Counted from the stretch's first letter, positions 51,906 to 60,854 are shown. The stretch is DNA of 64,000 nucleotides from Streptomyces phaeoluteigriseus (GCF_001896135.2 NZ_MPOH02000015.1:783800-847799); one strand, 5' to 3'. Notes: generated from the sequence alone by a model not told the origin. Numbers and translations are program-made.

Positions 51906-52891
51906 AGGCCGCCGTCATCGAGTCCGTGGGCCGCGCCGTCGTCACCGAGGTCCCGGACCCGACGCCCGGTCCCCGCGAGGTCGTCGTCGAGGTCGCCGCC
52001 TGCGGACTGTGCGGCACCGATCTGCACATCCTCCAGGGCGAGTTCGCCCCCGAGCTGCCGATCGTGCCGGGCCACGAGTTCGCGGGCACGGTGGTCGGGA
52101 CCGGCACCCAGGTCACCGAGGTGACGGTGGGCGACCGGGTGGCCGTGGACCCGTCCCTGTACTGCCACGAGTGCCGCTACTGCCGTACCGGCCACAACAA
52201 CCTCTGCGAGCGCTGGGCGGCGATCGGCGTGACGACGGCCGGCGGCGCGGCCCAGTACGCGGTCGCGCCGGTGGCGAACTGCGTCAAGCTGCCCGAACAC
52301 GTCCGCACCGAGGACGCGGCCCTGGTGGAACCCCTGTCGTGCGCCGTGCGCGGCTACGACGTCCTGCGCTCCCGGCTGGGCGCGCACGTGCTGATCTACG
52401 GCTCCGGGACGATGGGCCTGATGATGCTGGAGCTGGCCAAACGCACGGGCGCGGCGAGCGTGGACGTGGTCGACGTGAACCCGGCCCGGCTGGAGACCGC
52501 CCGCCGGCTCGGCGTCTCGGCGTCGGCGGTCGACGCGGACGAGCTGGAACGGCCCCGGGGCTGGGACGTGGTCGTGGACGCGACCGGCAACGCGGCGGCG
52601 ATCCAGGACGGACTGGAGCGGGTCGCCAAGGCCGGTACGTTCCTCCAGTTCGGCGTGGCCGACTACGCGACGCGGGTCAGCATCGACCCGTACCGCATCT
52701 ACAACCAGGAGATCACCATCACGGGCTCGATGGCCGTCCTCCACAGCTTCGAACGTGCGGCGGAACTGTTCGCGAACGGTGTCCTCGACCCCGAGATCCT
52801 CATCAGCGACCGCCTTCCCCTGACCCGCTACCCCGAGGCCCTGGACCAGTTCGCCGCGGGCGTGGGCCGCAAGATCGTGGTGGTGCCGTAG
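51902..52891 (+). CDS. Zn-dependent medium-chain alcohol (polyol) dehydrogenase
   Basis: A 329-residue NAD-dependent dehydrogenase. The catalytic Zn ligands are in CGLCGTDLHI and PGHEFAG; the structural Zn cysteines are in YCHECRYCRTGHNNLCE. The NAD motif is LIYGSGTMGLMMLELAKRTGAASVDVVD. The pattern fits sorbitol/xylitol/threonine dehydrogenases. ATG 51902 overlaps the permease stop by 4 bp, so it probably oxidises the imported polyol to a ketose. Confidence 0.93.
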   Translation: MKAAVIESVGRAVVTEVPDPTPGPREVVVEVAACGLCGTDLHILQGEFAPELPIVPGHEFAGTVVGTGTQVTEVTVGDRVAVDPSLYCHECRYCRTGHNNLCERWAAIGVTTAGGAAQYAVAPVANCVKLPEHVRTEDAALVEPLSCAVRGYDVLRSRLGAHVLIYGSGTMGLMMLELAKRTGAASVDVVDVNPARLETARRLGVSASAVDADELERPRGWDVVVDATGNAAAIQDGLERVAKAGTFLQFGVADYATRVSIDPYRIYNQEITITGSMAVLHSFERAAELFANGVLDPEILISDRLPLTRYPEALDQFAAGVGRKIVVVP

Positions 52892-52925
52892 GCCATGACC
52901 CGAACGCCGGCCGGATGTCCCGCCG

Positions 52926-52993
52926 GTCCGGGGGCGCACCCGCTCCCCTCCTCTCGCCCGTCCGGGGGCACACCCGCTCCCCTTCTCTCCCCC
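52926..52993. repeat. 34-bp direct tandem duplication
   Basis: Units at 52926-52959 and 52960-52993 begin GTCCGGGGGC(G/A)CACCCGCTCC and differ at three positions. They lie in the gap between the dehydrogenase and the TerD gene. Confidence 0.7.
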
Positions 52994-53052
52994 GCCCCAC
53001 CCGAATGGCGAAAGTAAGGGAACGGCAAAACGGCCTCGCTCGTTCACCCGAC

Positions 53053-54259
53053 ATGACAGCTATGACCCCCGGCTCGAACATCCCTCTCCCCGTCGCCCGC
53101 GTGGCGGTGGACGTCGCCGCCCCCGTGCGCCTCGACGTTTCGGGCCTGCTGCTCACCGCCGACGGCAAGGTGCGCTCCGACGACGACTTCATCTTCTACA
53201 ACCAGCCGACCGGCCCCGGCGTGACCTACCGCTCCGGCGCCGGCACAGCCCCGGACGCGATCATCGTCGACACCTCCGCGCTGCCCCCGGGCATCGAGAA
53301 GATCGTCGTCACCGCGAGCCCGGACGCGGCAGGCCAGACCTTCCAGGGCGTCGAACCGACGGCCACGATCCGCGGCGCCGACGACAACAGCGTCCTGGCC
53401 ACGTTCACGCCCCCGCGGCTGGGCGCCGAGACGGCCCTGGTGGTCGTGGAGATCTACCTGCGCAACGGCGTCTGGAAGGCCCGAGCGGTCGGCCAGGGCT
53501 ACGCCAACGGTCTGGCCGGCATCGCCACCGACTTCGGCGTCTCGGTGGAGGAGCCCGCGGCGGCAGCCCCGGCCCAGCCGGTCGCCCCGCCCCCGGCCCA
53601 CGACGCAGCCTCCGGTCACCCCGCCCGCCTCGCCGATGGCCGCCCCGCCCGCTCCCCCGGCACCGCCCGCCCCCGGCGCCGGGAAGGTCAACCTGGACAA
53701 GGGCCGGGTCAGCCTCCAGAAGAACCAGACGGTCTCCCTGGTGAAGGGCGGCAGCCCGCTGCTCTCGCAGGTCAAGATGGGCCTCGGCTGGGAGCCGGCG
53801 TACCGCGGCAAGGACATCGACCTGGACGCCTCGGTCATCGCGTACGGCCCTCAGCGCAACCACATCGACAGCTGCTACTTCGGCAAGCTGTCCATCGTCA
53901 ACGGCGCGATCAAGCACTCCGGCGACAACCTCACCGGTGAGGGCGGTGGCGACGACGAGGTGATCACCGTCGACCTGGGCCGTCTCCCGCAGGAGGTCAC
54001 GGGCCTGGTCTTCACGGTCAACTCCTTCTCGGGCCAGAAGTTCACCGAGGTCGCCAAGGCCTACTGCCGGCTCCTGGACGCCGCGACCGGGGAGGAACTG
54101 GTCCGCTTCGACCTGACCAGCGCCGAGCCGCAGACGGGCGTGATGATGGCCAAGCTGATCCGCCAGTTCACCGGCGAGTGGGACATGACGGCCATGGGCG
54201 ACTTCGTGAAGGCCCGCACGGTCCGGAACATGGTGAAGCCGGCGGCACAGTCGCTCTGA
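53053..54259 (+). pseudogene. Two-domain TerD family protein, frame broken in the linker
   Basis: TerD-domain proteins bind calcium and are linked to tellurite and general stress responses. The first domain (residues 1-165) has LDVSGLLLTADGKVRSDDDFIFYNQP, IEKIVVTASPDAAGQTF and LVVVEIYLRNGVWKARAVGQGYANGLAGIATDFGV. A Pro/Ala linker then changes frame near 53600-53606 (one extra or two missing bases). The second domain is open from 53636: NLDKGRVSLQKNQTVSLVK, MGLGWEPAYRGKDIDLDASVIAYG, DSCYFGKLSIVNGAIKHSGDNLTGEG and GLVFTVNSFSGQKFTEV. A two-domain protein of about 400 residues is usual in streptomycetes. ATG 53053 or 53062 may be the start. Confidence 0.85.
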
Positions 54260-54360
54260 CCTCCGGGCCGGCCCGGCCCCCGACGACGCGCGCGGCGCCC
54301 TCCGGCAGGGGCGCCCACCGCCGACCGTCACCGCTAACCACCACGGCTCACCGCTCTCGG

Positions 54361-54933
54361 TCACCGCGCGGGGCCGAGTCCCTCCGTCAGCAGCGACACG
54401 TACCGGCGGATGCTGCTGCCGTCCCCGTTGGCCAGCTCCGCCGCCGTCGACACCCCGTGCGCCAGCCGCAGCACCTCGACGGGCTCGACGTCCGCGCGCA
54501 GGGTCCCCTCCCGCTGCGCCGCCTCCACCAGCCTGGCCGCCGCGCCCTGCACGGTCGTACCGCAGGCGGTGACCGCGGCGAGACTGCCGTCAGTGACGGC
54601 GGACCCCATCAGTGCCTTCATGCCGCGCACCTGGATCGTGCCGACGCACAGCTCGTTCAGCCACTCCACCAGCGCCTCACCCGGCGGCAGCCGTGCGGCG
54701 AGCACCTCGGCGCGCACGGCGAACGCCTCGATCCGGTCGACGTACGCCGCCTCCAGCAGCGCCTGCCGGGTGGGGAAGTGCCGGTACAGCGTGCCGGAGC
54801 CGACCCCCGCCCGCTTGGCGATGTCGTCGAGGGACGCGCCCTCCCCGTGCTCGGCGAAGGCCTCCGCCGCCGCCTTCAGCAACCGCTCGTAGTTGCGGCG
54901 AGCGTCCGCACGCATGGGCTTGACCCGCGTCAT
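54361..54933 (-). CDS. TetR family transcriptional regulator
   Basis: A 190-residue regulator. The helix-turn-helix is at residues 12-60 (NYERLLKAAAEAFAEHGEGASLDDIAKRAGVGSGTLYRHFPTRQALLEAAY). The ligand-binding domain has LVEWLNELCVGTIQVRGMKALMG, as in SbtR-type TetR_C domains. ATG 54933 has GAGGAG seven bases upstream, which excludes the longer upstream frame through repeats. The region before it carries five perfect 16-bp repeats. The target is unknown. Confidence 0.9.
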   Translation of the reverse strand: MTRVKPMRADARRNYERLLKAAAEAFAEHGEGASLDDIAKRAGVGSGTLYRHFPTRQALLEAAYVDRIEAFAVRAEVLAARLPPGEALVEWLNELCVGTIQVRGMKALMGSAVTDGSLAAVTACGTTVQGAAARLVEAAQREGTLRADVEPVEVLRLAHGVSTAAELANGDGSSIRRYVSLLTEGLGPAR

Positions 54934-55032
54934 CCAGTTACTCCTCGCGCACCGGGGCTCTCTCCGTACTTTAGCGAGGACGATCCCGACGCGGTCGGAC
55001 GGCGGCGGTCCACGCTGCGGACGGCGGCGGCA

Positions 55033-55112
55033 GAACACGGCCGTACCCGAACACGGCCGTACCGGAACACGGCCGTCCCGGAACACGGCCGTACCCGAAC
55101 ACGGCCGTGTCA
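55033..55112. repeat. Five 16-bp tandem repeats upstream of the TetR gene
   Basis: GAACACGGCCGTACCC-like units start at 55033, 55049, 55065, 55081 and 55097, each containing the palindrome ACGGCCGT. The array ends 63 bases before the phosphatase stop and starts 100 bases upstream of the TetR start. The spacing of about one and a half helix turns and the palindromic core could suit cooperative binding. Confidence 0.85.
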
Positions 55113-55174
55113 GAACAGCGCGCTGTACGCGTTGAGCGCCGGCTGGCCGCCCAGGTGGGCGTAGAGCCGGCCGA

Positions 55175-56635
55175 TCAGGCGCGCTTCTGCCGCTTCCACG
55201 GCCCCGTGATCGCCAGCAGGATGCCGGGGTCCTGGATGTTGGCGAACAGGGTCCTGCCGTCGGGGGAGAAGGTGACGCCGGCGAACTCGCTGTACTCGGG
55301 CTCCTCCTCGGTGCCGACGTTCAGGTCGTTGCGGGCGATCGGGTAGGTACGGCCGCTGTCGGTGGCACCGAACAGGTGGGAGACGCCCTCGCCGTCCTCG
55401 GCGAGGACCAGACCGCCGTAGGGGGAGACGGTGATGTTGTCGGGGCCGTCGTAGGCTCCGTCGGCCGACGGGTCGGGGTTGACGCCGAGGAGCACCTTCA
55501 GGGTGAGGGTGCGGCGCTTGGGGTCGTAGAACCAGACCTGGCCGTCGTGCTGGAGGGGGCTCTCGGCGCGGGCGTACGAGGAGACGAGGTACGCGCCGCC
55601 GTCACCCCACCACATGCCCTCCAGCTTGCGGGCGCGGGTGACCTCGCCGGCGGCGAACTGCTTGCGCACGGCGACCGACCCGGCGTCGCGGTCGGGGACG
55701 TCCACCCAGTCGACGCCGTACACCGTGCCGGTCTTCGTGGCGCGGGAGAGGTCGTCGACGAACTGGCCGCCGGAGTCGAAGCACTTGGGGGCCTGGAGGA
55801 CGCCGGCGTCGTCGGCGAGGGTGCGGAACCTGCCGCGGCCGTGCTCGAAGCCGCGCGGCGGGGTCCAGCGGAAGAACAGGCCGTTGGGGTTGGAGGCGTC
55901 CTCGGTGAGGTAGGCGTGGCCGCGCTTGGGGTCGATGACGACGGCCTCGTGGTCGTAACGGCCGAAGAACTTCAGGGGCTTGGGGTCCCGGTTGGCGCGC
56001 CGGTCGCGGGGGTCGACCTCGAAGACGTAGCCGTGGTCCTTGGTCATACCGTTGACCCCGGCCCGGTCTGAGTTCTCCTCGCAGGTCAGCCAGGTGCCCC
56101 ACGGGGTGCTGCCGCCCGCGCAGTTGGTGGAGGTGCCGGCGATACCGACCCATTCGGCGACCTGGCCGCCGGGGCGGACCTCGACGACCGTGCAGCCGCC
56201 CGAGGCGGCCGGGTCGTAGACGAGGCCCTCGGTGAGCGGCACCGGGTGCGTCCAGTTGGCGCGCGGGCCCTTCAGCTCGTGGTTGTTGACGAGGAGGGTG
56301 GTGCCGCGCGGGCCCTCGAAGGCGGCCGTGCCGTCGTGGTTGGACGGCGTGGGTTCGCCCGACTCCAGCTTGGTCCTGCCGCTGTAGGTGATGATCCGGT
56401 AGTCGAAGCCGGCGGGCAGCGCGAGGATGCCGTCCGGGTCGGGGAGGAGCGGCCCGTAGCCGACTCCGCCGTGGGCCGCCGAGTCCTTGCCCTCGCTGCC
56501 GGTGTCCGCCGTCTCGGTGTCCGTGGACGCGAGGGCGTTCGGCGCGCTGGCGAGCGCGCCGACGCTGCCCGCCAGCGCGACACCGGCACCGGTTACCGCG
56601 GATTTCCTGGCGAAGTCCCTGCGGGTGAGCGACAT
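55175..56635 (-). CDS. Tat-exported alkaline phosphatase, PhoX family (DUF839)
   Basis: A 486-residue Ca/Fe-dependent secreted phosphatase. The Tat motif is SLTRRDFARKSAVTGAG. PhoX landmarks are LPDPDGILALPAGFDYRIITYSG, LLVNNHELKGPRANW (metal Glu), VGIAGTSTNCAGGSTPWGTWLTCEENSD, FGRYDHEAVVIDPKRGHAYLTEDASNPNGLFFRW and GPDNITVSPYGGLVLAEDGEG. It frees phosphate from organic esters outside the cell. ATG 56635 has AGGAG five bases upstream. A PHO-box-like pair of direct repeats lies 63 bases upstream, implying PhoP control. Confidence 0.95.
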   Translation of the reverse strand: MSLTRRDFARKSAVTGAGVALAGSVGALASAPNALASTDTETADTGSEGKDSAAHGGVGYGPLLPDPDGILALPAGFDYRIITYSGRTKLESGEPTPSNHDGTAAFEGPRGTTLLVNNHELKGPRANWTHPVPLTEGLVYDPAASGGCTVVEVRPGGQVAEWVGIAGTSTNCAGGSTPWGTWLTCEENSDRAGVNGMTKDHGYVFEVDPRDRRANRDPKPLKFFGRYDHEAVVIDPKRGHAYLTEDASNPNGLFFRWTPPRGFEHGRGRFRTLADDAGVLQAPKCFDSGGQFVDDLSRATKTGTVYGVDWVDVPDRDAGSVAVRKQFAAGEVTRARKLEGMWWGDGGAYLVSSYARAESPLQHDGQVWFYDPKRRTLTLKVLLGVNPDPSADGAYDGPDNITVSPYGGLVLAEDGEGVSHLFGATDSGRTYPIARNDLNVGTEEEPEYSEFAGVTFSPDGRTLFANIQDPGILLAITGPWKRQKRA

Positions 56636-56697
56636 GTTGTCTCCTGAGACGCTGGTGTGCCGTGGAGGGTGGCGGACGTCGGCGCAACCGTCTCCCT

Positions 56698-56719
56698 CGC
56701 CCCTGAACACCGGCTGAAC
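56698..56719 (-). promoter_or_regulatory. Probable PHO box upstream of phoX
   Basis: Read leftward: GTTCAGCCGGT (56709-56719) followed directly by GTTCAGGGGCG (56698-56708). Two 11-bp direct repeat units with conserved GTTCA starts are the defining structure of streptomycete PhoP boxes. Confidence 0.72.
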
Positions 56720-56995
56720 GCAGGGCGGCGCCTGGTCAGGCGCCCGGGAAACTACACCCCCGGGCCGGCGCCGCGGACGCGAGGGGCGCGCGGGCCCGCT
56801 CACCCGGCCCGCACCCAGCCGCCCGGCTCTCCGCTCTCATCCCTCCCTGCTGCGACTGAACGCAGGGGGCGCCCCGTCAGGCGCCCGGAAACCACACCCC
56901 AGGGCCGGCGCCACGGACGCGAGAGGCGCGCGGGCCCGCTCACCCGGCCCGCACCCGGCCGCCCGGCTCTCCGGGCTCATCCCCCCTGCTGCGAG
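56714..56995. repeat. Tandem duplication of about 141 bp
   Basis: Copies at 56714-56855 and 56856-56995 align nearly end to end, each starting CTGAACGCAGG and ending CTGCTGCGA. Copy 2 includes the last codons and stop of the hypothetical gene at 56977-58404; copy 1 is a degenerate copy of that end. Each contains a hairpin, including a perfect 8-bp one (GGCGCCTG/CAGGCGCC) at 56727-56744, possible terminators for the leftward gene. The left edge supplies one GTTCAG of the PHO box. The 341-bp gap 56636-56976 holds nothing else. Confidence 0.85.
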
Positions 56996-58404
56996 CGCGC
57001 CTTGAACGCCGCCTTGCGGGCCTCCTTGGCGATCCGCTTGTCCGGGTGCAGACGTCCCATGGCCTCCAGGACGTCGGCGGTGGCCGGGTGGCCGACCCGC
57101 CAGGCCGCCGCGAAGAAGCCGCTGTGCTGCTGCGCGAGTCCCTCGAGGAGGGTCTGGAGTTCCTCGGAGTTGCCCTCGGCGGCCAGTTGGGCGGCGAGGG
57201 TGTCGATGGTGAGCCAGTAGACGAGGTCCGCGGAGGGCGGCGGTACGTCGGCGGCGCCCAACTCGCTCAGCCACACCCGGGCGAGCCCGCCGAGTTCGGG
57301 GTCGTCGAGGACGTCCCGTACGGCGGGTTCGGCCTGTGCGCCGACGAGGGACAGGGCCTGCTGGCAGCGCAGCCGGCGCAGCGGCGCGCCCTCGTCGGAG
57401 CCGCGGGCGGCGGCGAGCAGCTCCTGGGCAGCGGCGAGGGGTTCGCGCCGGTCCAGCCATTGTTGGGTCTCGGCGCGAGCGGCGAGCGGTCCGTACCCGG
57501 AGCTGCCGTCGAGGAGGGCGTCGGCGCCCTTGTCGACGAGGTCGCCGACGGCGGGTGCGCCGAAGCCGGCCTCCAGAAGGCGGGCGCGGAGCCCGTAGAG
57601 GCCGAGCGGGGTGAGGCGGACCATGCCGTAGCGGGAGACGTCGGTCTCGTCGAGGGGGGCGGCGGGCTCCTCCTCGGGGTCGCCCATGAGGGCCTCGTCG
57701 ACGGGCTGGTAGGCGACCAGCCCGATCGGCTCCAGGAGCCGGAACTGGTCGTCGAGACGCATCATCGCGTCGGAGATCTGCTCCAGCATGTCGTTGGTGG
57801 GCTCGCCCAGGTCGCCGGGGACGATCATGGAGGCGGCGAGGGCGGGCAGCGGGACGGGGCCGTCGCCGGGGCCGTCCTCGGTGACGGTGAGCAGGTAGAG
57901 GTTGCCGAGCACGCCGTCGAGGAAGGCGGCCTCGCTCTCGGGGTCCCAGTCCAGCCGGGAGAAGTCGATCTCGCCGCTCTCGTCCATGGCCTCGGCCAGG
58001 TCGTCGAGGTCGGGCACGGTCGCGTCGGCGAGGACGGCCTCCAGGGCGGCGAGCCAGACGGTGAGGATGTCGTGCGGGGAGCCGCCGGTGAGCAGGGGCA
58101 GGTCCTCGCCCGCGGCGACGGTGCCGGCCTCCTCGTCGGTGACCTCGACGAGCCCGGTGTCCACGGCCACCCGCCAGGCCTCGGCGGCGTGGGCGGCGGC
58201 GTCGTCGCCGGTGAGCCCGAGCAGTTCGGCCGCGGCCGGCAGCTGCTCGTGGACGAGTCCGCCGCCCGCGTCGACGCGGGTGTCGGGTCCGGCCCAGCGG
58301 GCGAGGCGGGCGGCCCGGGAGAGCAACGGCGTGGACAGCGCGTCGCGCGCCAGCTCCGCTTCGGGGTGCAGCCGCACCGGCGGCAGGGGGGAGCTGTCTG
58401 ACAT
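56977..58404 (-). CDS. Hypothetical protein with helical-repeat C-terminus
   Basis: A 475-residue acidic cytosolic protein that I do not recognise beyond its being widespread in streptomycetes. The N-terminal half is rich in Asp/Glu (TVPDLDDLAEAMDESGEIDFSRLDWDPESEAAFLDG). A middle winged-helix-like part reads VSRYGMVRLTPLGLYGLRARLLEAG. From about residue 320 short Leu/Ala-rich helical pairs look like HEAT-type repeats (APLRRLRCQQALSLVG, FFAAAWRVGHPATADVLEAMGRLHPDKRIAKEARKAAFKAR). ATG 58404 has GAGGAG upstream. No enzyme motif is seen. Confidence 0.85.
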   Translation of the reverse strand: MSDSSPLPPVRLHPEAELARDALSTPLLSRAARLARWAGPDTRVDAGGGLVHEQLPAAAELLGLTGDDAAAHAAEAWRVAVDTGLVEVTDEEAGTVAAGEDLPLLTGGSPHDILTVWLAALEAVLADATVPDLDDLAEAMDESGEIDFSRLDWDPESEAAFLDGVLGNLYLLTVTEDGPGDGPVPLPALAASMIVPGDLGEPTNDMLEQISDAMMRLDDQFRLLEPIGLVAYQPVDEALMGDPEEEPAAPLDETDVSRYGMVRLTPLGLYGLRARLLEAGFGAPAVGDLVDKGADALLDGSSGYGPLAARAETQQWLDRREPLAAAQELLAAARGSDEGAPLRRLRCQQALSLVGAQAEPAVRDVLDDPELGGLARVWLSELGAADVPPPSADLVYWLTIDTLAAQLAAEGNSEELQTLLEGLAQQHSGFFAAAWRVGHPATADVLEAMGRLHPDKRIAKEARKAAFKARSQQGG

Positions 58405-58543
58405 CGGCCTGTTCTCCTCGGACGCGTGGTGCCACTCGGTCACCCAGCCTAGACGGGTTTGCGCCCATGCCGTCCGGTTCATCTCCCGGTCAGGTCTCGT
58501 ACATGGCTCAAACCTTGACAACTGGGCTGGCCAGGCAGGAGAT

Positions 58544-58596
58544 TGACGCGCGTAGAAGTTGGGGGGACAGGTGTTCACTGGTTTCTACGCGCGTCA
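58544..58596 (+). promoter_or_regulatory. 14-bp perfect inverted repeat upstream of the secreted nuclease gene
   Basis: Arms TGACGCGCGTAGAA (58544-58557) and TTCTACGCGCGTCA (58583-58596) flank 25 bases that include GTTCACTGGTT, a single PHO-box-like unit. It lies 60 bases before the gene start. A TTGACA at 58514 may be a -35. The pair may be two half-operators or a leader hairpin. Confidence 0.65.
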
Positions 58597-58655
58597 TCCG
58601 CGCCCCACGTCTCACCCTCGTCCCGGCGCTCATGTACGTCCCCGGAGGGAACCCC

Positions 58656-60482
58656 TTGCCTAGCAGGTCTTCCGCGCGGCTCGCCGCGCTCACCGTCGCC
58701 GCCGTCTGCTCGGCCGCGTCGGCCGTCGTCGTCGCCTCGCCCGCGCACGCGGACTCGGTGCGCATCCACGACATCCAGGGCACCACCCGCATCTCGCCGT
58801 ACGCCGGCAAGCAGGTCACGGACGTGACCGGAATCGTCACCGGCGTGCGCACCTACGGCTCGTCCAGGGGTTTCTGGATCCAGGATCCGAACCCGGACGC
58901 CGACCCGGCCACCAGTGAGGGCGTCTTCGTCTTCACCAGCTCGGTCCCGAAGGTCGCCGTCGGTGACGCCGTCACCGTCTCCGGCACGATCTCCGAGTAC
59001 GTCCCGGGCGGCACCTCGTCCGGCAACCAGGCCCTGACGGAGATCGTCCGCCCGACGGTGGCCGTGGTCTCCAACGGCAACGCGGTCCCGGCCGCGACGG
59101 TCGTCGACGCCCGGTCGGTGCCGGCGGCCTACGCCCCGGCCGGCGACCCCGCCGCGAACAACTCGGTCAACGCCCTCACCCTGCGGCCCGGCACCTACGC
59201 CCTGGACTACTACGAGTCCCTGGAGGGCATGAACGTCCAGGTCGCCGACGTCCGCGTGGTCGGCGCCACCGACCCGTACGCCGAGCTGTGGGTCACGGTG
59301 AAGCCGTGGGAGAACCGCAACCGCCGCGGCGGCACGGTCTACGGCTCCTACGACGCCCAGAACACCGGTCGGCTCCAGATCCAGTCGCTCGGCGCGGTCG
59401 CCGACTTCCCGGCGGCGAACGTCGGCGACAAGCTGACCGGCACCACGGCGGGCCCGCTGGACTACAACCAGTTCGGCGGTTACACCGTCGTCGCCAACCG
59501 GATCGGCACGCTCAAGAGCGCCGGTGTGGAGCGGGAGACGACGCAGAAGCAGAAGAACGGCGAACTGGCGGTCGCGACGTACAACGTCGAGAACCTCGAC
59601 CCGTCCGACGCCACGTTCGCCGCGCACGCCGCCGCGATCGTGAACAACCTCCAGTCGCCCGACGTCGTGTCCCTGGAGGAGATCCAGGACGACAACGGTG
59701 CGACGAACGACGGCACGGTCACCGCCGGCCTGACGGTGGCCAAGCTGATCGACGCGATCGTCGCGGCGGGCGGTCCCCGCTACGACTGGCGCTCGATCGA
59801 CCCGGCGAACAACACCGACGGCGGTGAGCCGGGCGGGAACATCCGCCAGGTGTTCCTGTTCAACCCGGAGCGCGTCTCCTTCACCGACCGCGCGGGCGGG
59901 GACGCCACGACCGCGGCCGGTGTCACCGAGGTGCGCGGCAAGGCGGCCCTGACCGTCTCCCCCGGCCGGATCGACCCGGCGAACGCGGCCTGGAAGTCCA
60001 GCCGCAAGCCGCTGGTCGGCGAGTTCGTCTTCCGTGGCCGCACGGTCTTCGTGATCGCCAACCACTTCAACTCCAAGGGCGGCGACCAGGGACTGACCGC
60101 GCAGTACCAGCCGGTCGTGCGCAGCTCGGAGACCCAGCGCCACGAGCAGGCGACGCTGGTCAACGCCTTTGTCAAGGACATCCTCGACACCCAGAAGAAC
60201 GCCGCCGTCATCGCGCTCGGCGACATCAACGACTTCGAGTTCTCCGGGACGACGAAGCTCCTGGAGGGTGACGGCGAGCTGTGGTCGGCGGTCAAGTCGC
60301 TGCCCAGGAGCGAGCGTTACTCGTACGTCTACCAGGGCAACAGCCAGGTCCTCGACCAGATCCTGATCAGCCCGTCGATCCGCCGCGGCTGCGACTTCGA
60401 GTACGACAGCGTGCACGTCAACTCGGAGTTCAACGACCAGATCAGCGACCACGACCCGCAGGTGCTGCGGTTCAGGCCGTAA
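58656..60482 (+). CDS. Secreted endonuclease/exonuclease/phosphatase family protein
   Basis: A 608-residue exported protein. The signal peptide is SRSSARLAALTVAAVCSAASAVVVASPAHA. An OB-fold-like domain (residues 35-290; IHDIQGTTRISPYAGKQVTDVTGIVTGV, GFWIQDPNPDADPATSEGVFVF) precedes the EEP catalytic domain: VATYNVENLDP, VVSLEEIQDDNG (metal Glu), VIANHFNSKGGDQ, VIALGDINDFEFS and ISDHDPQVLRF with the final Asp/His. This is the ExeM/NucH-like extracellular nuclease architecture. The start is TTG 58656 with GGAGGG six bases upstream; an ATG at 58632 is the alternative. It may recover phosphate from DNA. Confidence 0.9.
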   Translation: MPSRSSARLAALTVAAVCSAASAVVVASPAHADSVRIHDIQGTTRISPYAGKQVTDVTGIVTGVRTYGSSRGFWIQDPNPDADPATSEGVFVFTSSVPKVAVGDAVTVSGTISEYVPGGTSSGNQALTEIVRPTVAVVSNGNAVPAATVVDARSVPAAYAPAGDPAANNSVNALTLRPGTYALDYYESLEGMNVQVADVRVVGATDPYAELWVTVKPWENRNRRGGTVYGSYDAQNTGRLQIQSLGAVADFPAANVGDKLTGTTAGPLDYNQFGGYTVVANRIGTLKSAGVERETTQKQKNGELAVATYNVENLDPSDATFAAHAAAIVNNLQSPDVVSLEEIQDDNGATNDGTVTAGLTVAKLIDAIVAAGGPRYDWRSIDPANNTDGGEPGGNIRQVFLFNPERVSFTDRAGGDATTAAGVTEVRGKAALTVSPGRIDPANAAWKSSRKPLVGEFVFRGRTVFVIANHFNSKGGDQGLTAQYQPVVRSSETQRHEQATLVNAFVKDILDTQKNAAVIALGDINDFEFSGTTKLLEGDGELWSAVKSLPRSERYSYVYQGNSQVLDQILISPSIRRGCDFEYDSVHVNSEFNDQISDHDPQVLRFRP

Positions 60483-60497
60483 CCGCGCGATCGCGGC

Positions 60498-60725
60498 TCA
60501 GGGCTGGCTGAACACCCCGTCCAGCCAGCCCTGCCAGGCCAGTTCGTCGGCCTGGGCATCGGCGTCCGGGGCGAAGTCGTGGACGCTGATGCCGACCGGC
60601 GCACCCCAGTGGTTGCGCCCGAAGAAGCGGATGAGGGCCTCGTCCGTGCGCAGCCCGATGAAGTACGGATTGCGGAAGTCCAGTACGGCGTCCACGAGTC
60701 GCCCCTCGGGGCCGTGGGCCCGCAC
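60498..60725 (-). CDS. Small hypothetical protein, start uncertain
   Basis: About 75 residues from a GTG at 60725 with AAGAG upstream: LVDAVLDFRNPYFIGLRTDEALIRFFGRNHWGAPVGISVHDF then ADELAWQGWLDGVFSQP. Codon use is good, so it is probably real. The open frame continues upstream without a stop (STEHSIRLDKKERV), so the true start may lie further up or another frame error may be present. It converges with the nuclease gene. Function unknown. Confidence 0.55.
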   Translation of the reverse strand: MRAHGPEGRLVDAVLDFRNPYFIGLRTDEALIRFFGRNHWGAPVGISVHDFAPDADAQADELAWQGWLDGVFSQP

Positions 60726-60854
60726 CCGCTCTTTTTTGTCCAGACGGATTGAGTGTTCGGTGGAGGGGGCGTCGGCGGACGGGCGGGCGGGTGTCCTGGC
60801 AGGGGCAAGCGAAGGACCGGCACCCGCAGTGGGGGTGCCGGGTCCAGCTCTGCC

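Noticed and set aside
55033..55112. CRISPR array
   Set aside because: Units are 16 bp with no spacers, so this is a simple tandem repeat. The other arrays (5734, 48589, 60855) also lack unique spacers.
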